A stretch of 64,000 nucleotides of DNA from Alphaproteobacteria bacterium (GCA_024743275.1 JANSWW010000009.1:124001-188000), one strand, 5' to 3'. Counted from the stretch's first letter, positions 10,232-19,561 are shown. Notes: generated by a model from the sequence alone, not told the origin. Program-made: numbers and translations.

Positions 10232-10466
10232 GATGACCCCCTCTAGTCTATCTTTGTCTATTCTTCCTGTGGACCGCCGAGACGGCATCGGTTCGGATTT
10301 TCCGAACCGAGACCCGACCGACCGTTCACGCTGATGGCGTTCCCAGGCAGCATCTTGCAAGTTGTCGTCCGAGTCCGCAACAGCGATTAAGTATCGTTAT
10401 CCGTTTGTCAGAATTAGGCAGTTTCGCTGACCTTTTTGTCGCAAAAATATTGCGTTTTTATGTCAA

Positions 10467-11135
10467 TCAGGCTTCGCCGAATACTATGATGGGTCCCTCC
10501 GCCGCCTCCGCATCGGCCGGGTCGTGGGTGACCAAAAGGATGGGTAACCCTTTCGCCCGCCCCAGATCGAAGACCATTTTCCTCACCTGACCCCGCAGGG
10601 CTTGATCCAGCTTGGAGAACGGTTCGTCGAGCAACAGGGCGCGAGGCTCGGCCATCAAGGCGCGGGCCAGCGCCACCCGGGCCCGTTGACCGCCGGAAAG
10701 GGTGGCGGGATCCCGGTCCTCGAAGCCGTCGAGAGCGATATCCGTGAGAGCGGCGGATACCCGGCGCCGCCGCTCGGCCCTATCCCGGACCGACCGGGGC
10801 AGCGCGAATCCGAGGTTCTCGCCGACCGACATATGCGGGAACAGAAGATCGTCCTGGAACAGGATCCCGATCTCCCGACGCTCCGGGGGCAGGTGCGTGA
10901 CCTCCCGGGCGCCGATCAGGACACGGCCGGTTCCGGTCAGTCCCGGGGCCAGCGTTCCGGTCACATAGGCGAGAATGCTGGATTTTCCGGACCCGCTGGG
11001 CCCCATGAGCGTTGTCGCCGTGCCGGGGACGACCGACAGGCCGACCGGACCGGCAAGACGGGTTTCGCCGTGATGGACGGCGACGTCCTCCAGGGTCAGG
11101 GCATCGGCGGGTGGGGGGCTTTCCGGGGCTGTCAT
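10467..11135 (-). CDS. ynjD: ABC transporter ATPase, YnjD-like
   Basis: Cytoplasmic ATPase of 222 residues. Walker A GPSGSGKS, Q-loop in LFQDDLLFP, signature LSGGQRARVALARAL, Walker B ALLLDEPFS and the H-loop LLVTHDPADA are all intact. It starts 4 bases after the stop of the permease gene and is the last gene of the three-gene importer operon. The substrate is not known; the YnjBCD set has been suggested to move thiamine-like or small organic compounds, which is not established. Confidence 0.88.
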   Translation of the reverse strand: MTAPESPPPADALTLEDVAVHHGETRLAGPVGLSVVPGTATTLMGPSGSGKSSILAYVTGTLAPGLTGTGRVLIGAREVTHLPPERREIGILFQDDLLFPHMSVGENLGFALPRSVRDRAERRRRVSAALTDIALDGFEDRDPATLSGGQRARVALARALMAEPRALLLDEPFSKLDQALRGQVRKMVFDLGRAKGLPILLVTHDPADAEAAEGPIIVFGEA

Positions 11136-11139
11136 CGGA

Positions 11140-12882
11140 TCACAGTCCTCTCACGCCGGCCCGGTTCCGGTAAAGCAGCACGGGACCCCACTGCGCCGCG
11201 ACGAAGGCGAGGAGCGGCAGCAGCATTTGCGCCAGGCCGAGGGCGCCGACCATGCGCCGGTCGCCGCCGGCCGCCAGGCTGACCGCCTCCGTCGTCAGGG
11301 TTTCCCAGCGCCCGGCGCCGGCGAACAGGGTGGCGAGATATTGGCCGATCGACACGGCGAACCCGACGGCCAGCGCCACCAGGATCGGGCGCAGCAGGAT
11401 GGGCAGTTTGATCCGCACCAGGATGCCGAGCGGACCGGCGCCGAGACAGGCGGCACTGCGGGCATAGCGGTCGTCCCAGGCCCGATAGGGATCGGCGAGC
11501 GACAGAAAGACATAGGGAAGGACGAACACCAGATGGGCCCAGATCACCGCCAACAGGGTCCCATCGACGCCGGCGATGATGGTCAGGACCTGGGTGCCGA
11601 ACAGAAAGGAGGCCTGCGGGACGATCAGCGGCAGATAGAGCAGGATCAGCGACCGCCGGTTGGCGGCGTCGAGCCGCGGCCGGTTGCCGGTCCGGTGCTT
11701 TTCCGCTTCCAGACAGCCGATCGACAGGACCCCGGCGATCAGGGCCGCCGTCACCCCGATGGAGATCGTCAGAAGCGCCGGCTCGATCAGACCCTCGAAG
11801 CGCCGCCACCAGGGTCCCGTGAACCAGCGGGCGGGCAGCGCGTCGGGAAAGCGCCAAGGGCCGGCCACGCTCCAGATCGCCAGCAGTCCGAGCCCGCCGG
11901 CGAGCAGGCCGGCCTGGACGGTGCAGAGCAGGGCGGAGACCGCCTGGATCGCCCGGTCGCGGTAGTCCCGCATGCCGTCCTGCAGCAGCGGCCGGGCGAG
12001 GCGTCCGAAAACCCGTTCGCCGGCGAGCCAGGCGAGGATCGCCCCCGCCGTCACCAGCAACAGCAGGACCGCGCCGGCCGAGGCGACGAAGCGGCGTTCC
12101 AGATCCGGTTCGGTGAACCAGCGGGTAAGCTGCACCGCGAGCGTTGGCGGCGTGGTCGGGCCGAGGACCAGGGCCATGTCGACGACCGACACGCCGAAGG
12201 CCAGCACCGCGAGCACCGGCAGCCGGATCTGCGGGTAGATCTGCGGGAAGATGCCCTTCAGCCAGGAAGCCGCCCGCCCGTAGCCCATGGACCGGGCGGC
12301 CAGCATCTGCCGCCGCCAATCCACCTGGCCGTGGGCCGTCAGCATCATCAGGAAGAGAAAGGGCACCTCCTTGACCACAAGGCCGAGGATAAGCGCCAGT
12401 CCTTCCGGGTCTTGCGGAAAGGCCATGTCCGGCGGCCGGTCGAAGCCGGTGAGCCAGGGCGAGAGCAGCCGCAGTATCCAGCCGCTCGGCGCCAGCAGGA
12501 AGGCGATGCCGAAGGCCGCGGTCACATGGGGAATCGAGAGCAGCGGCGAGATCGCGCGCTGAAAGCGGTCGAAGCCGGGCGTCCCGATCCAGCCGGCGAA
12601 GAACAGGGTGACGATGAGAAGGGAGAGCACCGTCGAGGTGCCGCCGGTCCACAGGGCGAGCCGGACGGACGGCCAGACCACCGGTTCGTCGAGCAGCGCG
12701 CGCACCGGGTCGAGCGAGAGCGCGTCACCGCCCAGGGCCGGCAGATATCCCATCGCCGGCATCAGTGTGCCGGCGAGCCCGGCCGCCACCGGCCCCAGCA
12801 TCAGCAACAGGGTCAGTGGCGGAAACAGGCCCCATCCGGATCGCGGGGGGCCGGATCGCAGGGCGCGGGTCGGTTCAGCCAC
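11140..12882 (-). CDS. ynjC: ABC transporter permease with two fused membrane domains, YnjC-like
   Basis: A 580-residue inner-membrane protein with about a dozen hydrophobic segments in two similar halves, each holding a binding-protein-dependent permease core (LGLVVKEVPFLFLMML in the first half, AVIWAHLVFVLPYVFLSL in the second). A single chain with two such domains is the mark of the ThiP/FbpB/YnjC class. The GTG start at 12882 overlaps the end of the substrate-binding protein gene by 8 bases, and the ATPase follows within 4 bases. Confidence 0.87.
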   Translation of the reverse strand: MAEPTRALRSGPPRSGWGLFPPLTLLLMLGPVAAGLAGTLMPAMGYLPALGGDALSLDPVRALLDEPVVWPSVRLALWTGGTSTVLSLLIVTLFFAGWIGTPGFDRFQRAISPLLSIPHVTAAFGIAFLLAPSGWILRLLSPWLTGFDRPPDMAFPQDPEGLALILGLVVKEVPFLFLMMLTAHGQVDWRRQMLAARSMGYGRAASWLKGIFPQIYPQIRLPVLAVLAFGVSVVDMALVLGPTTPPTLAVQLTRWFTEPDLERRFVASAGAVLLLLVTAGAILAWLAGERVFGRLARPLLQDGMRDYRDRAIQAVSALLCTVQAGLLAGGLGLLAIWSVAGPWRFPDALPARWFTGPWWRRFEGLIEPALLTISIGVTAALIAGVLSIGCLEAEKHRTGNRPRLDAANRRSLILLYLPLIVPQASFLFGTQVLTIIAGVDGTLLAVIWAHLVFVLPYVFLSLADPYRAWDDRYARSAACLGAGPLGILVRIKLPILLRPILVALAVGFAVSIGQYLATLFAGAGRWETLTTEAVSLAAGGDRRMVGALGLAQMLLPLLAFVAAQWGPVLLYRNRAGVRGL

Positions 12883-14140
12883 CGGTCGCGTAACGCTTGG
12901 TCCACCGGTCCTCGATCAGTTCCATCCAGCTCGGATGCGGTTCCGGCAGGGGCGTGCCCAGCTCCGTCGGGCTCAGCGTCGCGATCCCTAGGTCGAGGGC
13001 CGCGAACCGCGCCTGGTCGTCCTCCGGCAGTCCGGCGACGTCCAGGACGGTGAAATCGCCCCAGACGGCCGGGTCCTGTTTCTTCACCTGGGCGTCGACC
13101 GACATCAGGAAGTTGGCGACCACCTTCGCGGCGGCCATGGCGTTGGCGTTGTAGGGGATTGCGACGAAATGGGTGTTGCCGATGGTCCCTTTCTCGAAGA
13201 CGAAGGTCCTGACCGTCTCGGGCAGCAGCCCCTGGGCGATCTGGCCCGAGGCCTCGGCCGGGTTGAACGCCATGGCCATGTCGACCTCGCCGTCGGCGAG
13301 CAACTGTCGGAGCGCCGGGCCGTTGGCCGGGAAGGTCTGGCCCCTGCGCCAGAGGGTCGGGTGAAGGGCGTCGAGATAGTCCCACAGCGGCAGCAGGGCG
13401 GCCTCCGCATCGATGGCCTCCGAGGCTGGCCGCTGGAGCTGGTCGGTATCCGCCAGCAACTCGTAAAGCGCCTGCTTCAGGAAGGTGGAGCCAAGGAAAT
13501 CCGGCGGCTGGGGATAGGTGAAACGGCCCGGATTTTTGGCGGCGAAGGCCTTCAGTTCGGCGAAGTCCCGGGGTGGGGCGGCGACCGTCTCGGTCTCATA
13601 CATCAAGACGTATTGGGCCATTCCCCAGGGCGCTTCGAGGCCGTCGGTCGGGATCGTGAAGTCGAGGACGGTGGTGGGTTTGCCCTCGGTGTCGATCAGG
13701 GCGAAATTCGGCAGGCTCTCGACCCAGGGTTCGGCCAGAAGGCCGTTCGCCTTCATGCGGGCGAAATTCTCGCCGTTGATCCAGATGAGATCGACGCTGC
13801 CGCCCGCATCGCGCCCGGCGGTCTTCTCGGCGAGCACCCGCGCCACCGCCTCGGCGGTGTCGGAGAGCTTCACATGGATGAGGTCGATGCCGTAGCGTTC
13901 CTCCACCGCGTCGCCGACCCAGTCGATATAGGCGTTGATCTGATCGTCCCCGCCCCAGGCGTTCCAATAGACGGTCTGGCCCTCGGCCTCGGCGAGGAGC
14001 TTGGCGAAGCCGGTTTCGGCGGCGGCGGACGGCACGACGGCGCCGGTCCAGACGCCGGTCAAAACGCCGGGCAAGACGCCGGTCAAGACGGTCGCGACAA
14101 GGCCGCCCGCGGCGAGCAGAGCTTTTGAAAAACAGCGCAT
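12875..14140 (-). CDS. ynjB: ABC transporter substrate-binding protein, YnjB-like
   Basis: Periplasmic binding protein of 421 residues starting at the ATG at 14140. It has a long signal peptide with an AAA-type cleavage site near residues 39-41. The mature part is a type II extracellular solute-binding fold with WNAWGGDDQINAYIDWV, DLIWINGENFARMK and YNANAMAAAKVVANFL, matching what I know of the YnjB family. It is the first gene of the importer operon. The signal peptide is unusual: its hydrophobic core is built from a 12-base tandem repeat (see 14041-14088). Confidence 0.87.
   Translation of the reverse strand: MRCFSKALLAAGGLVATVLTGVLPGVLTGVWTGAVVPSAAAETGFAKLLAEAEGQTVYWNAWGGDDQINAYIDWVGDAVEERYGIDLIHVKLSDTAEAVARVLAEKTAGRDAGGSVDLIWINGENFARMKANGLLAEPWVESLPNFALIDTEGKPTTVLDFTIPTDGLEAPWGMAQYVLMYETETVAAPPRDFAELKAFAAKNPGRFTYPQPPDFLGSTFLKQALYELLADTDQLQRPASEAIDAEAALLPLWDYLDALHPTLWRRGQTFPANGPALRQLLADGEVDMAMAFNPAEASGQIAQGLLPETVRTFVFEKGTIGNTHFVAIPYNANAMAAAKVVANFLMSVDAQVKKQDPAVWGDFTVLDVAGLPEDDQARFAALDLGIATLSPTELGTPLPEPHPSWMELIEDRWTKRYATGG
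14041..14088. repeat. 12-base tandem repeat in the YnjB signal peptide
   Basis: Four consecutive 12-base units of the form cgccggtcaaga, with one to three differences each. On the coding strand they give repeated Leu-Thr-Gly-Val/Leu-Pro-Gly-Val tetrapeptides in the hydrophobic core. Confidence 0.8.
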
Positions 14141-14287
14141 CACGGTTCCCCGATCCGAAAACAAGACAGATGCAGAAGTCTCTTGCGAAGACCGCTTGTC
14201 AATCCACACCAACCCGTTCTATCACACTCGTGATATCGCGTTAGCCCCTCCCGGGGGGCGGTCTGGAAACGGACACGGCGCGCCGAT

Positions 14288-14361
14288 GCGGGTGTAGCTC
14301 AATGGTAGAGCAGCAGCTTCCCAAGCTGACGACGAGAGTTCGATTCTCTTCACCCGCTCCA
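14288..14361 (+). tRNA. tRNA-Gly (anticodon CCC), CCA encoded
   Basis: The acceptor stem GCGGGTG pairs with CACCCGC, and the D arm GCTC/GAGC encloses AATGGTA. The anticodon loop TTCCCAA gives anticodon CCC. The T arm is GAGAG-TTCGATT-CTCTT. The 3' CCA is encoded at 14359-14361. The outermost anticodon-stem pair would be G-A. A T-rich stretch follows within 30 bases. Confidence 0.95.
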
Positions 14362-14611
14362 ACCTCCCATTTTTGCTGTTTTTTGTTTTAGACGTCGAGA
14401 ATTCGGATTGGCTTGCCGAGGGCTCGCGAAAAGCGCGAGACAAACCGCATCGTAGAGTCACTATTCCTGAATTAGTGAATTCGAGATTCGGGTGTAGAAA
14501 ACCGGTTTTTCGGACCGCCGCGTCTTGCTGGTGTCAGCCGGCGGGGTATTTGGCATATTCGGAACGATCTTTCCGGATTTCCGGCATTCTCTTCGAGGCG
14601 TTATAGACCTG

Positions 14612-15211
14612 ATGGCTTCAGATGACGGTGAGACCTCCGCCGCGGAGGTGTTTTCCAAGGCGGGGCAGGTCTCTCCGCCGGACCCCTTACAGGCCGAGAC
14701 TTTGCTGGGCGCCGTCGAGGAGGTCAGTCCCGAATTCCTGCCGCTTCTCGATCATTGGTCGGCGGCCGGATCCGGGGGCGTCGTCCCGGAGTACCGGTCT
14801 TTCGACGCCAGTCTTTTCCCGGGTCTGTTGCCCCGCCTCTATGTGGTGGAGGAGCGGGGAGGCCGTTTTTTCTATCGACTGGCCGGAGAGGAAATCCGCT
14901 CCTACCGCCCGAAAAAAATGGTCGGTGCGACGCTCTTCGACATCTTCGATACCGAAACGGCCGAGAGGATCGAAGGACGATGGCGGAAGGTCCTCCATAC
15001 GCCGGCGCTTTGTTTCGCGCGCACATGGCATGTCGGTGCGGGGAACGCCCTGGGATGGGGGGCGAGACTGCTCCTGCCCTATCGTATCGAGAGTGAGGCG
15101 CCCAACATCCTGCTCGGCGCCGTCACCTATTTCCATGACGAGGAAAGCGCGGTCAGAGGCGACTATCTCAATCGGGCGCTCAGTATCGAGGAGATCTTCA
15201 AGCCGGTCTGA
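14612..15211 (+). CDS. PAS-domain protein (PAS_5/DUF1488-like sensor of Rhodospirillales)
   Basis: A 199-residue soluble protein with a single PAS fold at about 50-180: LDHW near the start, LFPGLLPRLYVVE, FFYRLAGEEI and LLLPYRIE. This looks like the PAS_5 family, which is abundant in Rhodospirillales, usually stands alone and whose ligand is unknown. There is no output domain. The ATG at 14612 is preferred over the upstream frame opening at 14525 because homology-like sequence begins after it. Neighbours (a tRNA upstream, an RTX protein convergent downstream) give no functional clue. Confidence 0.75.
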   Translation: MASDDGETSAAEVFSKAGQVSPPDPLQAETLLGAVEEVSPEFLPLLDHWSAAGSGGVVPEYRSFDASLFPGLLPRLYVVEERGGRFFYRLAGEEIRSYRPKKMVGATLFDIFDTETAERIEGRWRKVLHTPALCFARTWHVGAGNALGWGARLLLPYRIESEAPNILLGAVTYFHDEESAVRGDYLNRALSIEEIFKPV

Positions 15212-15241
15212 TGGCCCTGTCCGGGCGCGTTCCCTGTCGGC

Positions 15242-17134
15242 TTAGAACAACAGCGTGGCGTCGTCGATGCCCAGGCCCAGGGGGTCGCTGTAACCGAGGA
15301 GGGTGGCGTCGCTCAGAGTGCCGAAGCCGGCCAAGGCGTCTGGGTCGCCGTTGGTCACGGCGTAGGTGTAGCCGGTGGACTGGTCCCGGAACAGCAGGTC
15401 GGCGTCACCGTCCCCGCCCGCGTCGAAGATCGCCAGGAATTCCTCGCCGGCATGATTGCCGAGGCCGCTCACCGCTTGGACGTCGCCATTGTCGGCGAAG
15501 AAGGTGAAGCCGTTGTCGGTCTGGCGGAACACGATGTCGTCGCCGCCGTCGCCGGTCAGATCGCCGATCGCCAGCACCTCGCGGCCGGTTTGCTTGCCGA
15601 GACCGGTCAGGGCGGCCGGGTCGCTGCCGTCCATCCAGAAGGTGAAGTCGTTGCCGGTGTTGCGCCACAGGAGGTCATCGCCCCCGTCGCCGTCGAAGTC
15701 GCCGACGCCTTCCAGGGTGAAGCCGCTGCGCACACCAAGGCCCGTTGTGGTCGACATGTCGGCGTTCAAGGCGATAAAGCTGAAACCGGTCGACTGGTCC
15801 CGCAGCACCAGATCCTGACCGCCGTCACCGTCGAAATCGCCAACGGCCAGCACCTCGCGGTTCCCCTGATTGCCGAGGCCGGTGGTCTTGTTGAGCCGGC
15901 CGTCGTCGACCATGAAGGTGTAACCGTTGGAGAGATCGCGGAGGATGATCTCGTCGGAGCCGTCGCCGGTGAAATCGGCGATCGCCAAGACCTCGCGGCC
16001 GGTCTGGACACCAAGGCCCGTCGCGGCCGACGGATCGGCGTTGTCCAGAATGAAGGTGTAACCGGTGCCGGTGTCGCGGAACAGAAGGTCGTCCCCGCCG
16101 TCACCCGTGAAATCTCCGACGCCGAGCAGTTCGCGACCCTGCTGGCCGCCGGCGCCGACCGCGTTATTGATGTCGCCGGACAGCGCCACATAGGTGTAGG
16201 CATTGCCGGTGTTTTGGAACAGGAAATCGTCCGTCCCGTCACCGTTGAAGTCGCCGAAGGCGAGCAGGGACCGGGTCGGGTTGATGCCGACGCCGTAGGA
16301 TTGCCCGCCATCGCTGCTGACGAACATGTAGCCGGTGGCCGGCTTGGACCAGAGTAGATCCGACGTCCGGTCGAAATCCGGCGTCACCGTCGTGTTCGCC
16401 AGGGACTGGGTCCCGTCGTCGAAGACAAGGGTTTCCACATTGTTCACGATATCGGTGCCGTCGATCCCGGCGACACGGTAGAGATTGCCGCCGAGGCTGG
16501 TGATCGTGTAGTCGGCCTGATTGCCGGACAGGATGACCCGGTCCGTGCCGTCGCCGCCCTCGATCAGATCGTCGCCGGCCCCGCCGGAAATGATGTCGTC
16601 GCCGGTCCCGCCGCCGATCGTATCGGCGCCGTCACCGCCGAACAGGCTGTCCGCGTCCTTGCCGCCCTCGATCACGTCGGCACCCGTGCCACCCAGAATG
16701 GTGTCCGCGCCGTCCCCGCCATAGAGGGCGTCGGCGTCGGCCCCGCCGTCCAGAGAGTCGGCCCCGCCGGAGGCTTGTATCGTGTCGGTGCCGTCGCCGC
16801 CGAGAAGGGTGTCGGCGCCGGTACCGGAGAGGATGCTGTCGTCGCCGCCGCCGAGATCGGCGCTGGTCGCGACCACATCGTCGCCTCGAATCACATCGTC
16901 GCCGGTCCCGCCGATGATCGAGATCTGTTCGAGATTGGTATAGCTGACGGTCCGGAAGTCGAAGGCGCCATCCACCGTCCGCTGATAGACGTCGATGCCC
17001 TGCTTTCCGTCGACGCTCGTTTCCGTCCCGGTGGACAGGAGGATGTCGTCGGCATTGGTTCCGGACAGCTTGGTGCTACCGCCGCCGCCGTTTCCGCCGC
17101 CGCCTTTGTCCTGATTTTTATCGGGCTTCGCCAT
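15242..17134 (-). CDS. RTX calcium-binding protein with FG-GAP/VCBS-type repeats
   Basis: A 630-residue, strongly acidic, cysteine-free secreted protein. Residues 1-20 are a Gly-rich start with no Sec signal. Residues about 60-200 hold RTX nonapeptides of the form GGxGxDxLx. A short beta segment (about 205-250) follows. Residues about 255-625 hold roughly nine repeats of about 45 residues containing GDFDGDG(G/T)DDLLFR, the Ca-binding loop of FG-GAP/VCBS propellers, each followed by TGYTFxxxx. The lack of a signal peptide plus RTX motifs suggests type I secretion, though no secretion genes are nearby. A low-GC leader (17135-17269) lies upstream. Confidence 0.85.
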   Translation of the reverse strand: MAKPDKNQDKGGGGNGGGGSTKLSGTNADDILLSTGTETSVDGKQGIDVYQRTVDGAFDFRTVSYTNLEQISIIGGTGDDVIRGDDVVATSADLGGGDDSILSGTGADTLLGGDGTDTIQASGGADSLDGGADADALYGGDGADTILGGTGADVIEGGKDADSLFGGDGADTIGGGTGDDIISGGAGDDLIEGGDGTDRVILSGNQADYTITSLGGNLYRVAGIDGTDIVNNVETLVFDDGTQSLANTTVTPDFDRTSDLLWSKPATGYMFVSSDGGQSYGVGINPTRSLLAFGDFNGDGTDDFLFQNTGNAYTYVALSGDINNAVGAGGQQGRELLGVGDFTGDGGDDLLFRDTGTGYTFILDNADPSAATGLGVQTGREVLAIADFTGDGSDEIILRDLSNGYTFMVDDGRLNKTTGLGNQGNREVLAVGDFDGDGGQDLVLRDQSTGFSFIALNADMSTTTGLGVRSGFTLEGVGDFDGDGGDDLLWRNTGNDFTFWMDGSDPAALTGLGKQTGREVLAIGDLTGDGGDDIVFRQTDNGFTFFADNGDVQAVSGLGNHAGEEFLAIFDAGGDGDADLLFRDQSTGYTYAVTNGDPDALAGFGTLSDATLLGYSDPLGLGIDDATLLF

Positions 17135-17269
17135 CGCGTCTCACTTTCTTCCATTCCTGTATATGGGAAGTGAGGGTAAAAAATCAATAAAATTTTATGC
17201 AAATAAACGGTTAATGGTTAAGGTGTGGTTATACTTATTTTTTTTCAAGGACTTGGCGCGTCGCCAGCG

Positions 17270-18280
17270 CTAGCCCCCTGTGGCACGGCTGGCCTGGCGG
17301 AGGACTTCCATGGCGTCGAAGACCCGCGCGACATAGGGGCCGCGGCTGGTGAAGTCGCCCTCGCCGTCGAGCATCGCCTTTTCGATGGCATCGACCAGAC
17401 GGTTGAGGCGTTTGCGGTGGACTCCGAGGCGTCGCTGGACCGGATCGGCGACGATCCCGGCGAAAGCGGCGAGGACCGCCGCGATCCCCAGGGTGGCGCC
17501 GGTGACGGTCGCCGTGAAGGCGGCCGAGACGCTCGCCGGAAACAGGCCGTACCAGACCCCGCCGAGGGAGGCGCCCAGGGGGAAGCTCGCGATGGCGAGA
17601 TGATGGGCGAGTACGCCGGCCAAGAGTGGACCCAGGCTGATCATGCTGGGCGTGAAGCTCTGGAAGGCGGCGGCCCCGCCACCGACCGCGGCGAGCGCCG
17701 ATACGATGTCCGAGGCCGCCGTCCGGCTGCCGGTGTATTGGGTAAAGAACGCCTCCAGCTTGGCTTTGCGATCCGGATCCCGGGCCATTTCGGCCAAGGC
17801 CCGCCAATCCGGCCCCAGGGCGGCGGCAATCGCCGGATCGCTCAAGACCGCCTCGGCCAGTCCGTCGCGGTCCGAGCGGCGGTCGCCCTGATCGATCGGC
17901 AGATGGAGAAGCTCCGTATGCAGAACCCAGGCGATTTCCCGGGCGACCTTCGTTTCGAGAAAAAGAGAGCGCTGGGTGAGACGGTCGGCCAGCTTCCCCC
18001 GGCCCGCGCGGCGCAGCAGAGAGGCCCCACCCACTTGCAGGAGGGCTGGGACCGCGAGCGCCAGATTGGCCGGTGCCCGCACCAGATCCCAACCCAGCGC
18101 GTGCCGGTGCAGCCGCAACGCGCCCTGCAGGGAAAAGGTCTCGTCGACGAAGGGATCGATGCGGTCCCGCACGCCGGCCGCCCACACCCGGACCGCCCGC
18201 TTGACGGCCGCGTCGGCCTGTTCGGCGGTCAGGGCCGGGGGCGGTGCGTCCTTGGCGGGAATGAGGACACCCTCGGACAA
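17270..18280 (-). CDS. Conserved hypothetical membrane protein (possibly DUF6635)
   Basis: A 336-residue protein I do not firmly recognise. The first 200 residues are mostly helical and amphipathic (LRLHRHALGWDLVRAPANLALAVPALLQ). Two or three membrane segments follow at about 200-280 (SLGPLLAGVLAHHL, FTATVTGATLGIAAVLAAFAGIVADP), then a basic cytosolic tail. The start is a TTG at 18280 with AAAGGAGAT nine bases upstream, a strong site that supports the rare codon. The gene stands alone, divergent from the DJ-1-like gene across 361 bases. Confidence 0.65.
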   Translation of the reverse strand: MSEGVLIPAKDAPPPALTAEQADAAVKRAVRVWAAGVRDRIDPFVDETFSLQGALRLHRHALGWDLVRAPANLALAVPALLQVGGASLLRRAGRGKLADRLTQRSLFLETKVAREIAWVLHTELLHLPIDQGDRRSDRDGLAEAVLSDPAIAAALGPDWRALAEMARDPDRKAKLEAFFTQYTGSRTAASDIVSALAAVGGGAAAFQSFTPSMISLGPLLAGVLAHHLAIASFPLGASLGGVWYGLFPASVSAAFTATVTGATLGIAAVLAAFAGIVADPVQRRLGVHRKRLNRLVDAIEKAMLDGEGDFTSRGPYVARVFDAMEVLRQASRATGG

Positions 18281-18641
18281 CGGGTTAAATCTCCTTTAAT
18301 TCCATCGTGACAGAAATGAGAACCAGCCATGCGCCGCGGATAGCCTCGAACCCGGCCTTATCGGGATTCTCCGGCTTGAATGCGAGTCGCCACAAGTCTA
18401 TGTAACGCGGGACGTCGAAAACTGTAGCGCTTTCGAATGAGGCGGGGTCCCTGTTATGGATGGGGGCCGAACGGTTTCCCGACATTCTCGGCCTTGCGTC
18501 CCGTCCCCGGTCTTTCCGGGTCCGACGATAGAACAGCGACGCAGCGAAGGGCCATCGGGTGAATTTGTCGACCCGGTCGCATCGCGGGACAGCCCGCGGT
18601 GGGCCTCTTGGTCGTCTTAACGAAAAGGAGAATTCCACAAT
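18281..18641. other. Intergenic region between divergent genes, no gene seen
   Basis: This 361-base gap carries the ribosome sites of both flanking genes (AAAGGAGAT for the minus gene, AAGGAG at about 18626 for the plus gene). Short open frames here have no ribosome site and no recognisable protein. Both promoters must lie here, but I could not pick them confidently. Confidence 0.5.
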
Positions 18642-19202
18642 ATGACCGCAACGCTTAACGGCCGCTCCATCGCCTACCTCGTTTTCTCCGGGTTCACCGA
18701 AGTTGAGATGACGGAAACCCAGAAGGCCCTCGTGGCCGAGGGCGCGAAGACCAAGATCATTTCCCGCGAGAACGGCTTGGTGAATGGCTGGCACGATAAT
18801 TCCTGGGGCCATTTCTTCCCGACCGACGGCGACCTCGCCACGGCGCTGGCCGTCGACTTCGACGCGATCGTCGTGCCGGGTGGCAGCCGCTCGCTCGCCA
18901 AGCTGAAGGCGGAACCGCATGTGAAGCGTTTCCTGACCTCGGCGATGAACGGCGACCAGCCGGTCGTGCTCTTCGGCGAAGCCGTTTCCCTGCTGGCCGA
19001 TCTCGAATTCGCCGCCGGCCGGACCGTGGCCGCCCATGAGGCCTCCGTCGAAGCTCTCACGGCCGCCGGTGCCACGGTGTCCGAGGATGCCCTGGTCGTC
19101 GACGGCAACCTGATCACCGTCCAGGACATCGAGCTCAAGGACGCCATGCTGGCTGCCCTGCGCGAGGCCATCGCCAAAGGGGCGCTCAACGAAGCGGCCT
19201 AA
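18642..19202 (+). CDS. DJ-1/PfpI-family protein lacking the nucleophilic cysteine
   Basis: A 186-residue cytosolic protein with the DJ-1/PfpI flavodoxin-like fold: IAYLVFSGFTEVEM near the N-terminus, FDAIVVPGGSRSL at 73-85 and the nucleophile-elbow region QPVVLFGEAVSLLADL at 106-121. In active members the elbow reads like A-I-C-H/N-G; here the cysteine position is G112 and the next residue is E113. The entire protein contains no cysteine. Hydrolase or glyoxalase chemistry by the usual mechanism is therefore unlikely. It has a good AAGGAG site, is monocistronic and ends in a strong terminator. Confidence 0.85.
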   Translation: MTATLNGRSIAYLVFSGFTEVEMTETQKALVAEGAKTKIISRENGLVNGWHDNSWGHFFPTDGDLATALAVDFDAIVVPGGSRSLAKLKAEPHVKRFLTSAMNGDQPVVLFGEAVSLLADLEFAAGRTVAAHEASVEALTAAGATVSEDALVVDGNLITVQDIELKDAMLAALREAIAKGALNEAA

Positions 19203-19225
19203 GCGCCCTTCCGCGAAGGATTATG

Positions 19226-19254
19226 GGGCGGCCCTCGGGCCGCCCTTTTTTTTT
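19226..19254 (+). terminator. Rho-independent terminator after the DJ-1-like gene
   Basis: A perfect 8-base-pair stem GGGCGGCC/GGCCGCCC with a CTCG loop, followed by nine T. It starts 24 bases after the stop codon. Confidence 0.96.
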
Positions 19255-19561
19255 GCGCGAAGGTCTGTGATCGGGATGCCCGGCTCAGTCCTCCGTCGCG
19301 GCCCACTCGGCGAGCTGCCGGACGGCCACTGTGCGTTGCGACTCCTCTGGCCCTTGGAAGGGGCGGCGGTTTTCATGGTTGCAAAGATCCGAGATACCGT
19401 CATCGGCGAAGAGTGCGGCCATCCCCGAATTCATTGCCCTTTCCCGCGAATCACAACTGGCAAAACTCGAAAATCATTTTATCTAAAATTTTTACTATTT
19501 TTTAATTTAATTCGTCTTACACTTTTGATGTCCAGAAAGGATCGTCGAAGGAGACCCAATC
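19255..19561. other. Intergenic region, GC-rich then AT-rich
   Basis: No gene is supported in these 307 bases. The second half (about 19465-19530) is markedly AT-rich (tttaatttaattcg and neighbours) in an otherwise GC-rich window, and probably holds the promoter of the next small gene. Confidence 0.5.

Noticed and set aside
11227..13053. 608-residue plus-strand open frame opposite the ynjC permease
   Set aside because: Its composition is Arg/Gln/Gly-rich without any fold, while the opposite strand encodes a well-formed two-domain permease with flush operon junctions.
14222..14461. Minus-strand open frame across the tRNA
   Set aside because: It is the antisense of tRNA-Gly, a common false ORF.
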